Shown piece after piece: positions 34,590 through 47,003 of a stretch of DNA of 64,000 nucleotides (positions are counted from its first letter, which is position 1; each line of letters begins with the position of its first letter). A program made the translations under genes and the position numbers. Under the pieces are notes generated by a model that saw only the letters and a list, made by a program, of their open reading frames with translations, did not search any database and had not been told where the DNA came from. Source of the DNA: Crocodylus rhombifer (taxonomy: Eukaryota > Chordata > Crocodylia > Crocodylidae); the NCBI GenBank assembly GCA_038503035.1, contig JAVSML010038853.1:1-64000 (forward strand), in the 5' to 3' direction.

Positions 34590-35575
34590 TCTATAGAGAC
34601 TTTCTATCCTTTTACATGGGCTTGCAGTGTTTGAAATAGTAAATCCATGCTATATCAAGTACCTGATTCAAAAATTAAATAAGTCATAATAGATAAAAGA
34701 ACTTTTCCAACATTTCCACTGTGGTTTCTCTTTCCTTGAGAATTAGGAAGCTTTATCTTCACTAATGTAAAGCAATTGTTGATGTCATAGCAGCATGATG
34801 GAAAATCTGAAATATTTAATATAGTTTAGATGGCTGGTGTTATTTGCTCAGAGATTGTTTCTGTTTTCCCACCTTTACCTGTCACCACTGCTTTCACTTA
34901 GGCCATGTCTACTCCCTGGCAGTATTGTGCCCTGTCTGGGGTGGCCCTGAGTGCTCTGTTGCTCCCACTTTCAGATAACAAAGGCAAGAATACACTGGTG
35001 AAGATGGTCTAGGCATACCCTGAATGGCATGTTAGAGACTATGGATAGCCTGGGTTTGCAGTGCAGCTCTGGTGTTGATGTGGGTAAATGGGAGCAGGTG
35101 AATGTAATGCCACTCACCTGTGACAGCCAGACAGTGCCATACTGTACACATGTCATCAAAGTCCCATACAATGTAAAAAGGTAGTTAGAATAGGGCTACC
35201 TCAGGATCTCACGATGCCACACCATCAGCTATGTGTATCACTAGAAACTAAAAAACACCTTTTCCTTTCAGGCATTTATCAGTCCTCTTTGATAATACCA
35301 TATAGGGATATCTTAATGAGCTTTGCCTGCAGTATCTCTGGAATTGGAGAAGCAACATAACTGTGTTTAATATAGCACTGTGCCCATGCTAATTAGCTCT
35401 GCTGCCTTGGTTTTCTCCATAGGATGATGGTTTATGCCACACAGATTCCTGTACATGGGCTTGTGTGTCCAGTTAGCTCAGGGAATCTCTGGCTGGCATT
35501 GAATATACCCTTTCTTCCAAGCTAGGAAATCTTAGGGAATATTGCTTAATCATAGCATCCTTGCTGGTTTCTTTT
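34590..35575. other. Anonymous sequence
   Basis: No recognisable gene. A possible worn MITE terminus 'ggccatgtctactccctggc' lies at 34,903 but no partner end was found. Confidence 0.35.
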
Positions 35576-35579
35576 AACT

Positions 35580-35788
35580 AGGTGCGTCTACATGAGACAC
35601 TGACTGCACAGTAGCCTGATACTATTATGTAGTAGTGTTGCATGGCAAAAACTGTGCTGAGATGCTACTGTGCAGTAGCATCACTTAAAAGGAGTTCAGC
35701 GGTGCTACTGCATAGTAACTCTACTTCTACAAGTACTAAATAAATGCACAATGACTACTGCACAGTAGTGTCCTGTGTAGACACACCC
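35580..35788. mobile_element. Palindromic MITE, family P, copy 5
   Basis: The left end is AGGTGCGTCTACATGAGACA. The right end reversed is GGGTGTGTCTACACAGGACA. In between are TACTGTGCAGTAGCATCACT and GTACTAAATAAATGCACA, modules also seen in copy 1 in the same order. About 209 bp. The outer triplets ACT (35,577-35,579) and ACC match at 2 of 3 positions. Confidence 0.75.
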
Positions 35789-35789
35789 A

Positions 35790-37265
35790 CCGTTTGGCTC
35801 AGGAGATTAGGAATTAATGTTATAGTTATAAAGGCAAAGATGTCAATAGAGTCTAACATTAGTCTTCTAAATCCATATTTGAACACCAAAGTGACAGTGG
35901 CATGGTTTTGAGAAATCCTGCCCCCTCCCCCCCAATTACAGGTGCTGAAGCCTAAGTCTTTGACTGAAAATATTGGCCTGGTTACTATTGCGAAATGCAA
36001 CTAAAATGAAAACGTTTATGTTTATTTCTTGTTCGTCTAGTGAATAGACACTAGCAATGAAATATGTAAGATAATGGCTTTCTGCTCTTACATAAAGAAC
36101 TAACTTTATAAAAGATACTTTGTAAACCAAACTGATCTTGTAATAATGACAGTTATAATAAACAGCTGTAGCAGATATTCTTTTGTGCTGTTACTGTGAA
36201 AAAACTGATATTTGCTCTCTATATCCTGCTGAGCAACACAAAGAATGCCCCTATTTTTAAAATTTATTTAAAAGGAAAGTGAAACATTGTGGGTCTCCTT
36301 CTTTATTATTTACTATTTACATGTAGTGCCCAAGTGACCCAGTCATGGACTAGAACCCCACAATGCATACTATGGAGACACTCCCTGACGTAGCTGATCT
36401 TTAACTTCAGTTTGATTATTTTGTTAGCATCAGCAAGTAAAAACCAGCCTGAATATCTGTCCCATGTGTGACTGCCTAGAATTATATCTAAATCCTGCAC
36501 ATGTATAAAATCAAAATATTTCAGAACTTCAAAGTTTTTGTCTTATCAAATAACTGTTGTCCTACATTCTTTGGCTTGAACGAATTAAGGTAGAGCCTGG
36601 TTTTAGCTTCATTTTATTATGTTGGAAATGGATAAATTACATATTCAACCAGATTTTGTTTAGTGAAATCCAATTATTGTGTTTTAAATGGAGATGGAGC
36701 AATGAGTCATTCAATTCATACAAGGCAAACATTTCATCATAAAGTTTAATGTAAAAATCATTCTGTTTGCCACTAATTCAGAATATCAGAAAGCCATTTA
36801 GGAGCATATCAGAGGCAAAAAGATGGTATTGTTCTAAAACACACAATAGAAGGACAAATATTATTTTCCACTAAAAAAAAATAATCTACACTTTTTCATC
36901 TTATGGAAACTACAGAGCATGTCAAAATCAAATGTTTTTAATTCTAAATTAAAAGAGATACAGTTCAGGCTGATTGTTGCCTGCAGGAAATCTTCTAGGC
37001 TGCATTTTTGACAATCTAAATATAAAAGCACCATCTGAGCAAATGTTAAAATCATTCTGAAGCATATGATGAATGTTCACCAGGAGTCACAGACCGTTGC
37101 CTGATCTCAAGTGGAATTAAATTGGAGCTTTCTAGGAGAAATCAGTGCTGGAAATTTGAAGTTCAGTTTATTTAATCTAAGTTCTTTGTACACCTTTAAT
37201 CTTGCCTGAACAAATAAAGTAAACCTGCCTACATAGCTCAGTGAGAAACAGCTCATGTGAGATGC
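35790..37265. other. Anonymous sequence with one repeat fragment
   Basis: A short interspersed-repeat fragment at 36,303-36,368 ('tattatttactatttacat', 'gtgacccagtcatggactag') matches the start of the reptile repeat noted at 26.5 kb. The rest is A+T-rich with no coding signal. Confidence 0.4.
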
Positions 37266-37270
37266 ATAGT

Positions 37271-37470
37271 GGGTGCATCTACATGAGACACTATGGTGCA
37301 GTAGCTCATTGTTAGCATGCAGTAGTGTTGATGGGCGCTAACTGTGTTGTGACGGTACTGGGCTGTAGCTTGTTGTTACTGCACAGTGGCATAAGGAAAA
37401 ATACATGCGGCAATGATACAGTGCAGTAGCGCTGGTTACTGTGCAGTCTGCTGCGTGTGTAGATTCAGAT
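37271..37470. mobile_element. Palindromic MITE, family P, copy 6
   Basis: It starts GGGTGCATCTACATGAGACA and ends GTGTAGATTCAGAT, a worn version of GTGTAGATGCACCC of the same length. It is flanked on both sides by AGT (37,268-37,270 and 37,471-37,473), as copy 1 is. About 200 bp and non-coding. Confidence 0.7.
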
Positions 37471-37955
37471 AGTGAGTACATTACTGTGCAAATATAATTG
37501 TTAATAAACTATGATACTGGATTTACAGAAATAGAGCTCACCCCTTGTTTCCCCACCCCTCCAGTAAGGATCCTAGGTTTTAAGTTTTGGTCTTCTGGGT
37601 TCTCATTTTGTCTTCTATAGAAGGTTAGAGTAGGAATTACAGATAAATGTCAGAGGTCTCCTCCTGAATGCAGAAATACTACAAGAGAACGGTAGTAGAT
37701 GTAAGCCTATCTGTATGCCTTATTTATAAACTTTGTATGAACCTCCCCTCAAAACAGCCTACCAGGATACTTTTAAATATTACATAGCATGAAGGTACCT
37801 TGTAATTCCAAATAAAAGGAGATCTTCCTAAGCATGGCATCTACATTACCCACTGAGGTTAAGATCATGATACAAATAGCCCAAACCAGCACAGATGTGT
37901 AGCTGATATAGTAATGTCATCAGCTAGTGACTGGACTCAGCAATGATTTCAGGTA

Positions 37956-38331
37956 CAGCAAAGCTCTGTCATCTGGCATCCATGGGGAATGGGGGGTGCT
38001 GGTTAATTAAATATGCCAGTTATCTGAGAGCTATACTTAGCCATAGTTGCCGGGTGGGTGAGATATTCAGTGATAAAGTCATGATACAGCACAAGCACAA
38101 CATGATCACAATGGTGGATGATTACAATTGAGACTGCTGCTAGCGACACCACTCTGCAGCATCCTAAAGCTTCCGTAAACAACAGATCTATGAGAAGTGC
38201 ATAGCAAGACGCTGGATGGCTACTGGAATTTTTCCAGCTACGTGAAGACAGATTTGTATTGCCGTCTATGGCAGATGTCGGTTAACAAAGCTTTCCAGAT
38301 GGTAAAGTGCCGGATAACACAGCTTTTACTG
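37956..38331. mobile_element. TA-flanked mariner/pogo-type MITE, copy 2
   Basis: 376 bp between TA dinucleotides (37,954-55 and 38,332-33). Ends: left CAGCAAAGCTCTGTCATCTG, right reversed CAGTAAAAGCTGTGTTATCC. It shares the internal phrase 'ggggaatggggggtgctggt' with copy 1 at 15.14 kb, plus the sub-terminal 'ccagttatctgag' against 'tagttacctgag'. No transposase. Confidence 0.8.
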
Positions 38332-38384
38332 TACTACTACCTCACAGGTAAAGAAGCATTCCCTTAGCCAACTTGAAGCTTCTG

Positions 38385-39524
38385 GGCTAGGGACAGACAT
38401 TCAAAAATCCTGTGCCTGAATTGATTCAATCTTTGCAAGTTAGTCTAACCTGCTCAGGTTGAACTGGTTTGCAACTGCACAGACATTCTTTCTAGACTGA
38501 GGAAATGCAGACACATGCCTGCAGTGGCTCAAGCTAGAAGTTGGAGGGCACTAGAGCAGCCCTCCCTCCCTTCCATAGTGCTGACCTGAGGTGGGGCATG
38601 GCCAGGCCCCAGCAGGACACTCTGATTAGGGAGGGATGTTAACCCCCACCCTGCCTGCACTATCCCAGGCTTTTCTCCCTTCCCTGCTCAATGGGTGGGA
38701 GTGTTGCCAGACTCCAGTTCCAGGCTAGCTCTCTAAGGCAAAGGGGGGGGAGGGGTGCAATGCATGAATATGTTGATGATACTGAGCTTTTAAATCTCCC
38801 TCTCCCTGCTTCTTCATATTGTCTGCAAACCTGACAGGCAAGGGAGCCATCAGGGGTCTGATAACATGACATTTATCAGCCCATCAACAAAACAAAATCC
38901 TCTCTTATTAGTTCAAGCTCTTCTTAAGCAGCTTTTTCCAAGGAAGGAATGGAGGGACATTACCAGCTAATTGTCAACCAACTTTTGATTGTTCCAAAAC
39001 GACCTAAGTGGACCGTGTTCTGCCTGCCTGTCCCAGTGAAAACTGGACACACACACACCTCTCAGCATTAGCTGGCATACCACATGCCTAGGGTCCATGG
39101 GGCTGGGGTCCATGCTGTGGGATAGGAGGGAGGGATCCCTGCTTGAGCAGTGGTGGGGAGGGCTAGGGCAGGGGGAAGCAAGGCAGACCCTTCTGTGTCT
39201 GCAGTTTCCACTGGAGTTCTGGCTAGGAAGCAGAGGGGTGGGCCAGCCCTGTTCTCTGGAGCAGCCCTGCCCAGAGCTGCAAAGCGTTTGGGATGCTGAG
39301 GGACTCTGGTTTAACTTAAACCAGGAAGGGTTCAGGAACAGACATTGCATAAACTTGTTTGACCCAAATCGGTTAAGTTTGATAGTACATTCATCCAGGT
39401 TTATCTTAAACCAGTTTCAGCCATTTTGAAACTGGTTTCTGTGCACTGAACTTATGTTCTGTTACAGGTTTAAACCGGTTTCTGGTCACTTAAACCATTT
39501 TATGTGGAATGTCTGTCCCTAGCC
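38385..39524. mobile_element. 1.14-kb element with 18-bp perfect inverted ends
   Basis: GGCTAGGGACAGACATTC at 38,385-38,402 is exactly inverted at 39,507-39,524. Subterminal sequence on both sides repeats CAGACATT and AAACC(A/G)GTTT motifs, including a 12-bp stem (39,408-39,419 with 39,427-39,438). The core (38.55-39.3 kb) is G+C-richer and shows no transposase; open frames up to 127 codons there have no domain. I could not find a convincing target duplication, so the superfamily stays open, though the CTAGGGACAG start is hAT-like. Confidence 0.65.
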
Positions 39525-39529
39525 TTGGT

Positions 39530-41930
39530 GTTGGGACTAGACACTATAAATCTAAGTTTGACTCCTCTCTGTTTGTGGTATGGTCCATTATCATTTTATA
39601 GAACATTCCCTTCAAAGCAAAAGAGAGGATTTTAAATATTAAAAACAATTCAAGCTACTATTTGTTCCCTTTGAACCATAGCCTTCTTTTACAGAGTCAC
39701 TGAAAAATTATTTGAACACAGCCAAGAGGGTATTTTGCAGGACATTTTTCCTGGGGGTACTTTCCAAGCTGTTTACCACAGGGACAACACCACATTACAA
39801 GTTTTGTCCACATGTAAGATGGCATCCACTCAGGCATAATGATAAGCAGATGGCATTATTTGCAGTGGAAGTAATAACAACCAGAAGCATCGCTCCTGCA
39901 TTATTTCATTGCTGCCTGCATTATTTTGCAAATATTTTCATATTATCTTTTTTTTAATATGTAGAACTTTTTGGGCTTTCTCTATGCAAGGACAGTTATT
40001 GATAACAACTGGAATTAAATTGGCGATCAGACAGAAGGTATTTGAAAGCTGGCATACTTTCAGCAACATTGACCTACCTTACCAACAGAAAAGAAAATGA
40101 GTCTTCATATAGCCTAAGGATCAGGAATTACAATTTGCTAAGGGTTAAAATACATCTTGTGTATGGATATATATCATAGTATATAAATTAAGAAGTTAAT
40201 GTACTGATTCACATATTGTATATCAACCATAACTATATTATATATTTATTATATACATTTGTATTCATTGTATACATTTTATATAGATGATAATGAATAA
40301 GCTAACTTTAATATGAGTGCAGCATTAATTTTCATGATGCCAATATAATGAATTTAATACTAATGCAATATTAATTGTCCACTTATAATATGCTGGCACC
40401 TTACCAGGTCTATTGCACTTACATTTGATAATTTTAAAAATAATTTTCTGTATTTGCTAAAGAGATTGAGAATTCATCAAAAAACTCAGAGATAGCATTT
40501 TTCTCATGATGCTTTGAGCTAGACTGTGGCTTTAAAGGTCCCTGATACATTAGGAGAGATGGTGTGGAAGGGACTTACATCTGTAGCAACTCCCAAGGGC
40601 AATCTGCATCCTGGGACAGAAAACACAGATTGCCTCCAAAGGCACTAGAGACCACATGCCAAGTGGTGACTACACCTACTGGAAGGTTTCAATGTGCACT
40701 CCCACAAGCACTGGCCCCAGACAGCTGGTATGGATGAGCTATGAGCACAGTTCAAAACGTTCCCAGCTGACGTGCTAAGCACAGATAGCTATTTTTCTTA
40801 CAAATTGCCTCTGCACTGAGGGATTGCATTGCAGGGCTTTTGCCAGTGGAGAAAGACCTTGTTTCTTAGGAATTTGAAAAATGTCCTGCTTGGAAGAAAA
40901 GTAAAATTGTTTTGGGAGTTAGCAACAAGAAGCATGCTGCCTCTGTAGTCTCTTACAATAAGAAATACAAACTCTGTTCTTTAATGAACTCATACTGATA
41001 CTGGACTCGTACCGAGTTGATAATGCCATCATTTCAGGGATTCTTCTGCTTGAGCTAACCCATCAAGGAGGAGACTGCAAGGTCGTGCAACTATTCTTAT
41101 ATATATCTATAGTAGTTCTGCCTAGAGACCCTGCTTAGGAGCAAGGCCCCATTCTGCCAGACATTATACAAATGCATTGTACAAGACAGCTTCTGCTTCA
41201 GAGAATTTATAATCTAAACAGACAAGGCCGGCTGTAAGAAAGAAAGGAAGTATTCCTCTCCTTATTTCATGAACGAGGAACAGAAATGTTGTCCAAAATC
41301 CATTTTAGTCAATTATTTAATTTGACTGGGGGTTAAAATGGAGCCCTAAAACAGATAGCTCAGTGTTCAGATTCCTCAGCTATGCTGGTATCTGAAACCC
41401 ACTGAAATCAACAGCTAGGCAACCACATATGTTTGAGGATCTGAGCCTGAGTGAATTACCAAAATCACAATGGACATTGTTGCAGAATTAAGACTTGAGC
41501 TTCGAGCTAATGCATCCTAATCTAGTGCATTAAGCACAATGCTATCATTCTTCAATTCCTAGATTATGTTTTCGGCTGTGACTGCAGTATATTGTAGATG
41601 CATCTGCCCTAGCTTTCAATTCTCTGTGTTAAATACTGGTATCAAACTAGCTACTACAGCATGGAGCTCAACATGGGTTAACCATTTTAGCATTTCCCCT
41701 TTGATGGATTATGCAGCCTGTAATGACCATTATTCTGCCATTGCGACACTTCTGCCAGCACCCCAGCTAGCTAATTTAAAGTTGATTTGCATTTGTCTAT
41801 ACCATACTATAATCACAGCAATTCCTGAAGTATAGGCATATCCTAAATTCTGTGAAAACATCAACAGTGAAAACACCATGCTCAGTTCATACAGGTGACT
41901 AGTTTTTGGTTTTGTGCTTGTCTGATTACT
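39530..41930. other. Anonymous sequence with repeat fragment
   Basis: A repeat fragment at 41,120-41,235 ('ggccccattctgccagac', 'gtacaagacagcttctgctt', 'agaatttataatctaaac') belongs to the reptile repeat seen at 26.5 kb. The 40.15-40.45 kb part is very A+T-rich. No gene recognised. Confidence 0.4.
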
Positions 41931-41936
41931 TTATTG

Positions 41937-42062
41937 ACTTTCAGATGATCAAGGTTGTATTTGGATGAATTTAAATTTAAGACACAGAACACTTGCAAGT
42001 GGCAAATGAACTGAAATGGGTTTCTATAGGAAACTATGGGTTAAAACCAGCCAAAAGAAAAC
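41937..42062 (+). repeat. Duplicated ~125-bp block, copy 1
   Basis: Shares 'tgactttcagatgatcaagg', 'ctgaaatgggtttctatagg' and 'tatgggttaaaaccagccaa' with 43,184-43,313, same orientation, about 1.25 kb apart. The downstream copy runs straight into CR1 reverse-transcriptase sequence, so both may be pieces of one CR1-type subfamily rather than a local duplication. Confidence 0.55.
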
Positions 42063-42916
42063 AATGAAAATCATAAGGGAACTGTGACAATCACTCACAT
42101 GTCCCAGTCTTGTGTGGAATACTGTCCATGTGATCTGAAGAGCTGAAATTGTAAAGGCAACGGCAGGATGAAAAGAGTGTGTCTTGCATTCAGAAGAAGA
42201 AAAATCAATGGAAAAAAAATCAATGGAAAGTTATAAAAGCTGTACCAATTAGTTTTCTAATATATGGCCTTTTGAAGTGCCAAAGAGCATTTTTAAGTGG
42301 TACTTTTTATTTTTATTTGAATAGACTGACTGCTTAATGGTACGGAAGCAATCATGTAAAACTAGAAAAGACTGTACCAAAAAGGGATCTTTTAGAAGTG
42401 AAGGAAGCAGGAACTATAAATATGAGTGACCCTTCATTTCCAAGACTATGCACCCAGGACAATCCTACACTTTGTTTCGCACATCTTCTTTTGGTTGCAC
42501 CATTGTAAGGTGCTGAAATCATGTGAATGAGAGAAGGATTTGGCCCTGTGAAGCACAGTGACATTTGATCTCACATGGGAATGAAGGTGTGAAAAATCTT
42601 CCCCTTCACAAAAAGTCAGAGCATGAGACCTAACCTTCTTTCACTTAGTTACATGGCTGAGAGAATCAAAGCGCCAGAATTAGCTGTGGAAGGTAACAGA
42701 AGCAACAACAACAACAGATTCTTTTAACACTTTTATGCATTTTCAGTCAATAAGAAACAAAGTGGTATTTTCCTATGCAAGTGCCCCTGTATTTATCAAC
42801 CTCTGTTATGAGTAACACTGAAAATAATCAAAATAAAGTTCTTTTTCTATTCCATTTTAGCAGGCTATGCCTCTGGGTCTGTCTGTAAAGAATAATTTGA
42901 GATATTACTGACACAT

Positions 42917-42990
42917 CATACTATGGGGGTTGGATTAGATGACCTCTTGAGGTCCTTTCCAACCCTAAATTTCTATGATTCTACATTTTA
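42917..42990 (+). repeat. CR1 LINE 3' tail
   Basis: GGTTGGATTAGATGACCTCT, GAGGTCCTTTCCAACCCTAA, then TTCTATGATTCTA, the CR1 terminus with its octamer-like repeat. Only about 75 bp remain. It belongs to a different CR1 subfamily (ATTCTATG repeat) from the copy at 32.2 kb. Confidence 0.85.
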
Positions 42991-43183
42991 GGATTAAAAA
43001 AGAATAATTATTTCCACATTTGAAGCTTTAGATAAAAAAGAAAAGAAAAGACTGGACAACACTTGCATTACAGTCTTGAATTTCAGGTATCCACGATACC
43101 CTTGTAACATAAGAAAGATTCTGTCCCTTGACATTGTACTGAAAATTCCCTCAATTTCTGTGCTTGTTTAATGACTTCCATGA

Positions 43184-43313
43184 CTTTTAGATGATCAAGG
43201 TTGTGTTTGACTGTCATTTAAATTTTAGAAATAATTTCTTATGCAATGGTAAGTGAAAAATGAATTGAAATGGGCTTTTATAGGAACATGTGGGTTAAAA
43301 CTGACTAAAAGAC
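43184..43313 (+). repeat. Duplicated ~125-bp block, copy 2
   Basis: Counterpart of 41,937-42,062 with the same order of phrases ('tgacttttagatgatcaagg', 'ttgaaatgggcttttatagg', 'gtgggttaaaactgact'). It immediately precedes the CR1 reverse-transcriptase remnant. Confidence 0.55.
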
Positions 43314-43580
43314 CATAAACAAAGGATTATAATCGTGAATATGGGAGAAATATCAAGTAGGGTAATGAAGGGTGCAGTTTTAGGACTGTTCCTATTTAAC
43401 ATCTTCATTAGCAATCTGGAAGAAAGAGTAAACAGCATGTTAATGAAATGCACAAATGGTACTAAATTAGGAAGAGTCACAAACACCAGTGAGAGTACAG
43501 ATATAACAGGCACAGCCCTAGGGAGAAACATAGGCAGGAAAAAACAAAATGTTGAAAAATGCAAGCTAATAGATTAGGGC
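43314..43580 (+). pseudogene. CR1 reverse-transcriptase remnant
   Basis: The frame reads GAVLGLFLFNIFISNLEERV, the CR1 motif GSVLGPLLFNIFINDLE. It continues NSMLMKCTNGTKLGRV, where the catalytic FADD has decayed to CTNG, and ends NVEKCKLID (the FNKDKCKVLH region). About 80 residues survive. Both catalytic aspartates of the second motif are lost, so it is certainly inactive. An older copy than those at 30.9 and 55.2 kb. Confidence 0.75.
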
Positions 43581-43599
43581 TAAAACAATATTAATCAAT

Positions 43600-46575
43600 T
43601 TAGAAAAAAAGTCCGGAAAAGGAGTGATGTAGAAAGAAATTTAGTGAACAACAAATTAAATATTAGTTGTAATGTGATGCGGTTGCAATAAAAGGCAATA
43701 AACTTTGGGCTACATATGCAAAGGCATGAAGTCATGGATCAAAGAGGCAATAGTTCCTCTGAATTGCTCTGTGCTACTCAAATTGGAATATTTTGCTCTG
43801 GGAACAACAGAATATTGATAGACTGGAAGAAATTTGTAAGTCAGTGGACCTATAACAAGTTTATACTAATAGATATTTTGACCCCTAGATATAGGCAGAT
43901 CCAGGATTTTAAAAAAAGGTGGGAGTATAGGTTCAGCACTAACAAGTGTAGGAGGGACTGCACCCCCCACTTCCAGCTCCTCCCTTCAGGGTGGGCAGAT
44001 CATACTGCAGGAGCAGAAGCCAAGAAAATTTTTTAAAGTCCCTATTTTTGGTAAGAATTTCCAGCCCTGTAGTGTGTGGTTTCAGCGTTGGGTCCTGTCT
44101 TGTCCTGTCCCATGTACAGCAACATCTCCCCTTCTTTCTCATTCTCCCATTCACCCTCATTATTTATACCCCTGGTCACAAAAAGGGCTTGGAGAGATCT
44201 GCCTGCCACTGCTGCTGGCTGGCCTTTCCTGCCCTGCTCTAGCCGGGGCTGTTTAGAACCAAGCTCAGCTGGGGACAGCAGTGGTAGTATGTAGCAGCCT
44301 ACATGTTTGCAGCGTCTGTGCAATCCAGGTGTAGGTGGTAAGCAACTGATTGTTGGTCAGCCTAGGAGGACTGGGACAGCTGAGGAGCATAATTGGCTGG
44401 CCAGTCCAAGTTAAAGCTCCCAGGCCCAATCAAGTAGAGTTGAACAAAGCTAGCTAGCAGATGAGGGTACTCTGGGAAGGGACTCCAGCAGAATGAGACA
44501 GAGAGAGAAAAAAAGAGGGAAGACTTGGGGGCTGTAGTGTAGAGCTGGAGTGATTGTCTTAGGGTCTGGGAAAAGATCACAAGCCAAGAGATATGATTGC
44601 AAGGCTAGAAGCAGCAATAAACCAGAGAACCTTCTCAGGGTCTGGGAAAGAACCTAGGTGGTGAGTGTGAACCAGGGAACCCACTTCAGAGTGAGGAAGA
44701 AAGGAGACTGTGGTGATGAGAAAGTGGCACAGACCTGGAATAACTTTCTCAGGGTCTGGGAAAAGACCCTAAGATGTTTGATATCCCTGTATTGGCTATG
44801 CCTTCATAAAGCATAAACAATCAGTCTGCAAAAAGATGAAGTGTCTTGTGGGGCAAGTATGCCTAGAAAAATAAAGATGGTGTTATCTACACTGACAACC
44901 TGCTACATTGTGGATGGGTTTCCCAACTGTCTTCTTTTCCCCTGGTTCTTCCCCACAACCCCAGGGATCTTAGCAGAAGTGGAGAACCTGCCCACTGCCA
45001 CTGGGTTAGCTGAGCAGCACTCTTTGCACAGCCTGACTGGAGCAAGGTAGGAGCAGCTCTGAGTGTCCCACCTTCATCTCAGTTGTTGGCAGTAGCAGCA
45101 GTGGGTGGAGGGTGGGGGACATGCTATTGAGTACAGAGGGGAAGGGAGGGGGTACCAGGAATAAATAGGGGAATTTCTTAGTTGCTTTGGCATGACCATG
45201 TTACTGAAGCCCACCTGGATCCTCCCCTACCCAGAAACTTGTTTATTAGATGAGCAAGTGGAGGTATCCTAGTTTACAAAGCTCAAAAGATCTTTCCCCT
45301 CAAAAAGGGAACTTATTTGTTTTGGGTTGTCAGAGTACTTTGTAAAATGAAACTGAAAAATAGACATCTAGGATTAATAGATGGAAAAAGAGTATAATTG
45401 TCTTTTAAATGTTTATTGAACTCAAACTCCAAATGAAGTATAGCTCCTTTATATTCATTCTCCTTTGGGCAGTTCTGCACCAAGGATGGTGGTTGGGAAA
45501 GCATTTGTGGTGGCTGCTACTTTTGTTCCCTGATCACCTTTGCCTGGTTATGCTGTTCAGGAATGGAATGACTTAAATCATTGTGAAAGTGAAGGTTATT
45601 TAGAAATGGAAATGCACTCTTGCTAATACAGCACTGTAGGCAATACCAGCTGAAGATGCTACACAAGTTGTTTTAAGGGAGTAGCTACAGGAAGTTTGTT
45701 TCAGTGAAGAAGTAAGATTATATGGATGCAGATGCTATGAAAACAAATTGGCTCTTGATCATTCAAACAGTGTTAATATTTTCATCATTTCCCATCTTCT
45801 CATTGGCATAAAATGAAGTACATTGCTAATAGAGAGGAGTTCAGTGCAAAATTTAGAATAGTCCCCATCTGGGGACATTAAGTCTGGATCCAGAGTCCAT
45901 GTGAGTTTTATAGGAAAAAATAACTATGAAATAAAAATATTATTACAAAGGTATATTTTGTTTTATTTTTAACTGGGCTTTCATTTGGACAAGAAATTTA
46001 ATTATTTTGGCCCTAGAGGGACTATTCTATTTGCAGTAATAGGTATAAACAAATAGACAACTGCCCATTCTTGAATGTAGATGATTTTTCCAAAAGGCAG
46101 GAAAAAAAATATCTAAGAACAACTATAAAGAAGCCAATTGTTTTGGATCAGGATATACAGACACATCAGAACATTCTGTGTAAAATCTTGAAGAGTTCTC
46201 TTTCCACGAGAAAATGCTTATACTTCCCAGTTGGTTAAAAGAAAATGGGACCTCCTTTTGGTATCAAGGGAAATATTATTAATCATGTTTTAACTGAATA
46301 CTTTTTGTCTTCTAATCTAAGTTGGTATGTTGGCTGGTAATGCAGGGAGAAGCCATGTAAGCCACTTCACCTAAAGGAGAAAGACATCAACCTGTGTGTG
46401 CCTGACTATTCCTGTTTCTCGTTGTGGTATGCTAGACTCAGGCAGCTGTCTAGTTCAGAATATGGGTACAGGTGGGTAAGCAGATCAAAATCACAGACAT
46501 TGTCTTGCTTTTTTAGGTCCATGTGCAGTTTTAAAAAAAACAGGGAAGACCAATCTCGTATGCTACAGGGTGTCT
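43600..46575. other. Anonymous sequence with a dispersed motif
   Basis: Between 44,555 and 44,775 the phrase 'TC(T/C)(T/C)AGGGTCTGGGAAA(A/-)GA' occurs three times (near 44,557, 44,632 and 44,746). Spacing is irregular (about 75 and 114 bp) in a purine-rich segment. This could be a decayed minisatellite or part of an LTR. No gene is recognised in the rest; open frames up to about 105 codons have no motifs. Confidence 0.4.
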
Positions 46576-46583
46576 GTCTATAT

Positions 46584-47003
46584 CAGGAGTCAGCAACATT
46601 TTTGGGTAGAGTGTCAGCAACACTCACAATCTTCACCTGTAAGATGTTGGTGTGCCAGGAGTGGATAGCAGGGGCCTGCAAGGGCCCCAATCCTTGTTGT
46701 GACACTGCAACCCTGGCCACTTCCATGCTATGTACCCTGAGATGTGCATGCTACCGCAGAGCCTGGGCTGTTTGCAGCAGGCAGCTGCACTGGGGTCTGT
46801 AGAGCCCTGGCCTGGCTTGTTGCCAGGGGTGGGTGCAAGGACACCTCAAGCTGGATGAGGGGGAAGGGGCTGGAGCTACCCTGCCATAACCAGGATCGGG
46901 CCCCTTCGTAGTTCCCCTGCTGTTTGCCCTGAGGTGCATGTGCCAAGCGAAGTGCCTTCATGTGCCATACTCTGGCACATGTGCTGGAGTTTGCCTACCC
47001 CTG
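46584..47003. mobile_element. hAT-type non-autonomous element (420 bp)
   Basis: The left end is CAGGAGTCAGCAACATTTTT and the right end reversed is CAGGGGTAGGCAAACTCCAG, the CAGGGGT.GGCAA-type terminus of Charlie-like hAT elements. The subterminal 'gagtgtcagcaacactc' hairpin (left) and 'tgccatactctggcaca' (right) are also inverted-repeat rich. The adjacent 8-mers do not match cleanly (GTCTATAT against CTATAGCT), so the target duplication has decayed or shifted. The interior is G+C-rich and has no transposase. Confidence 0.65.
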
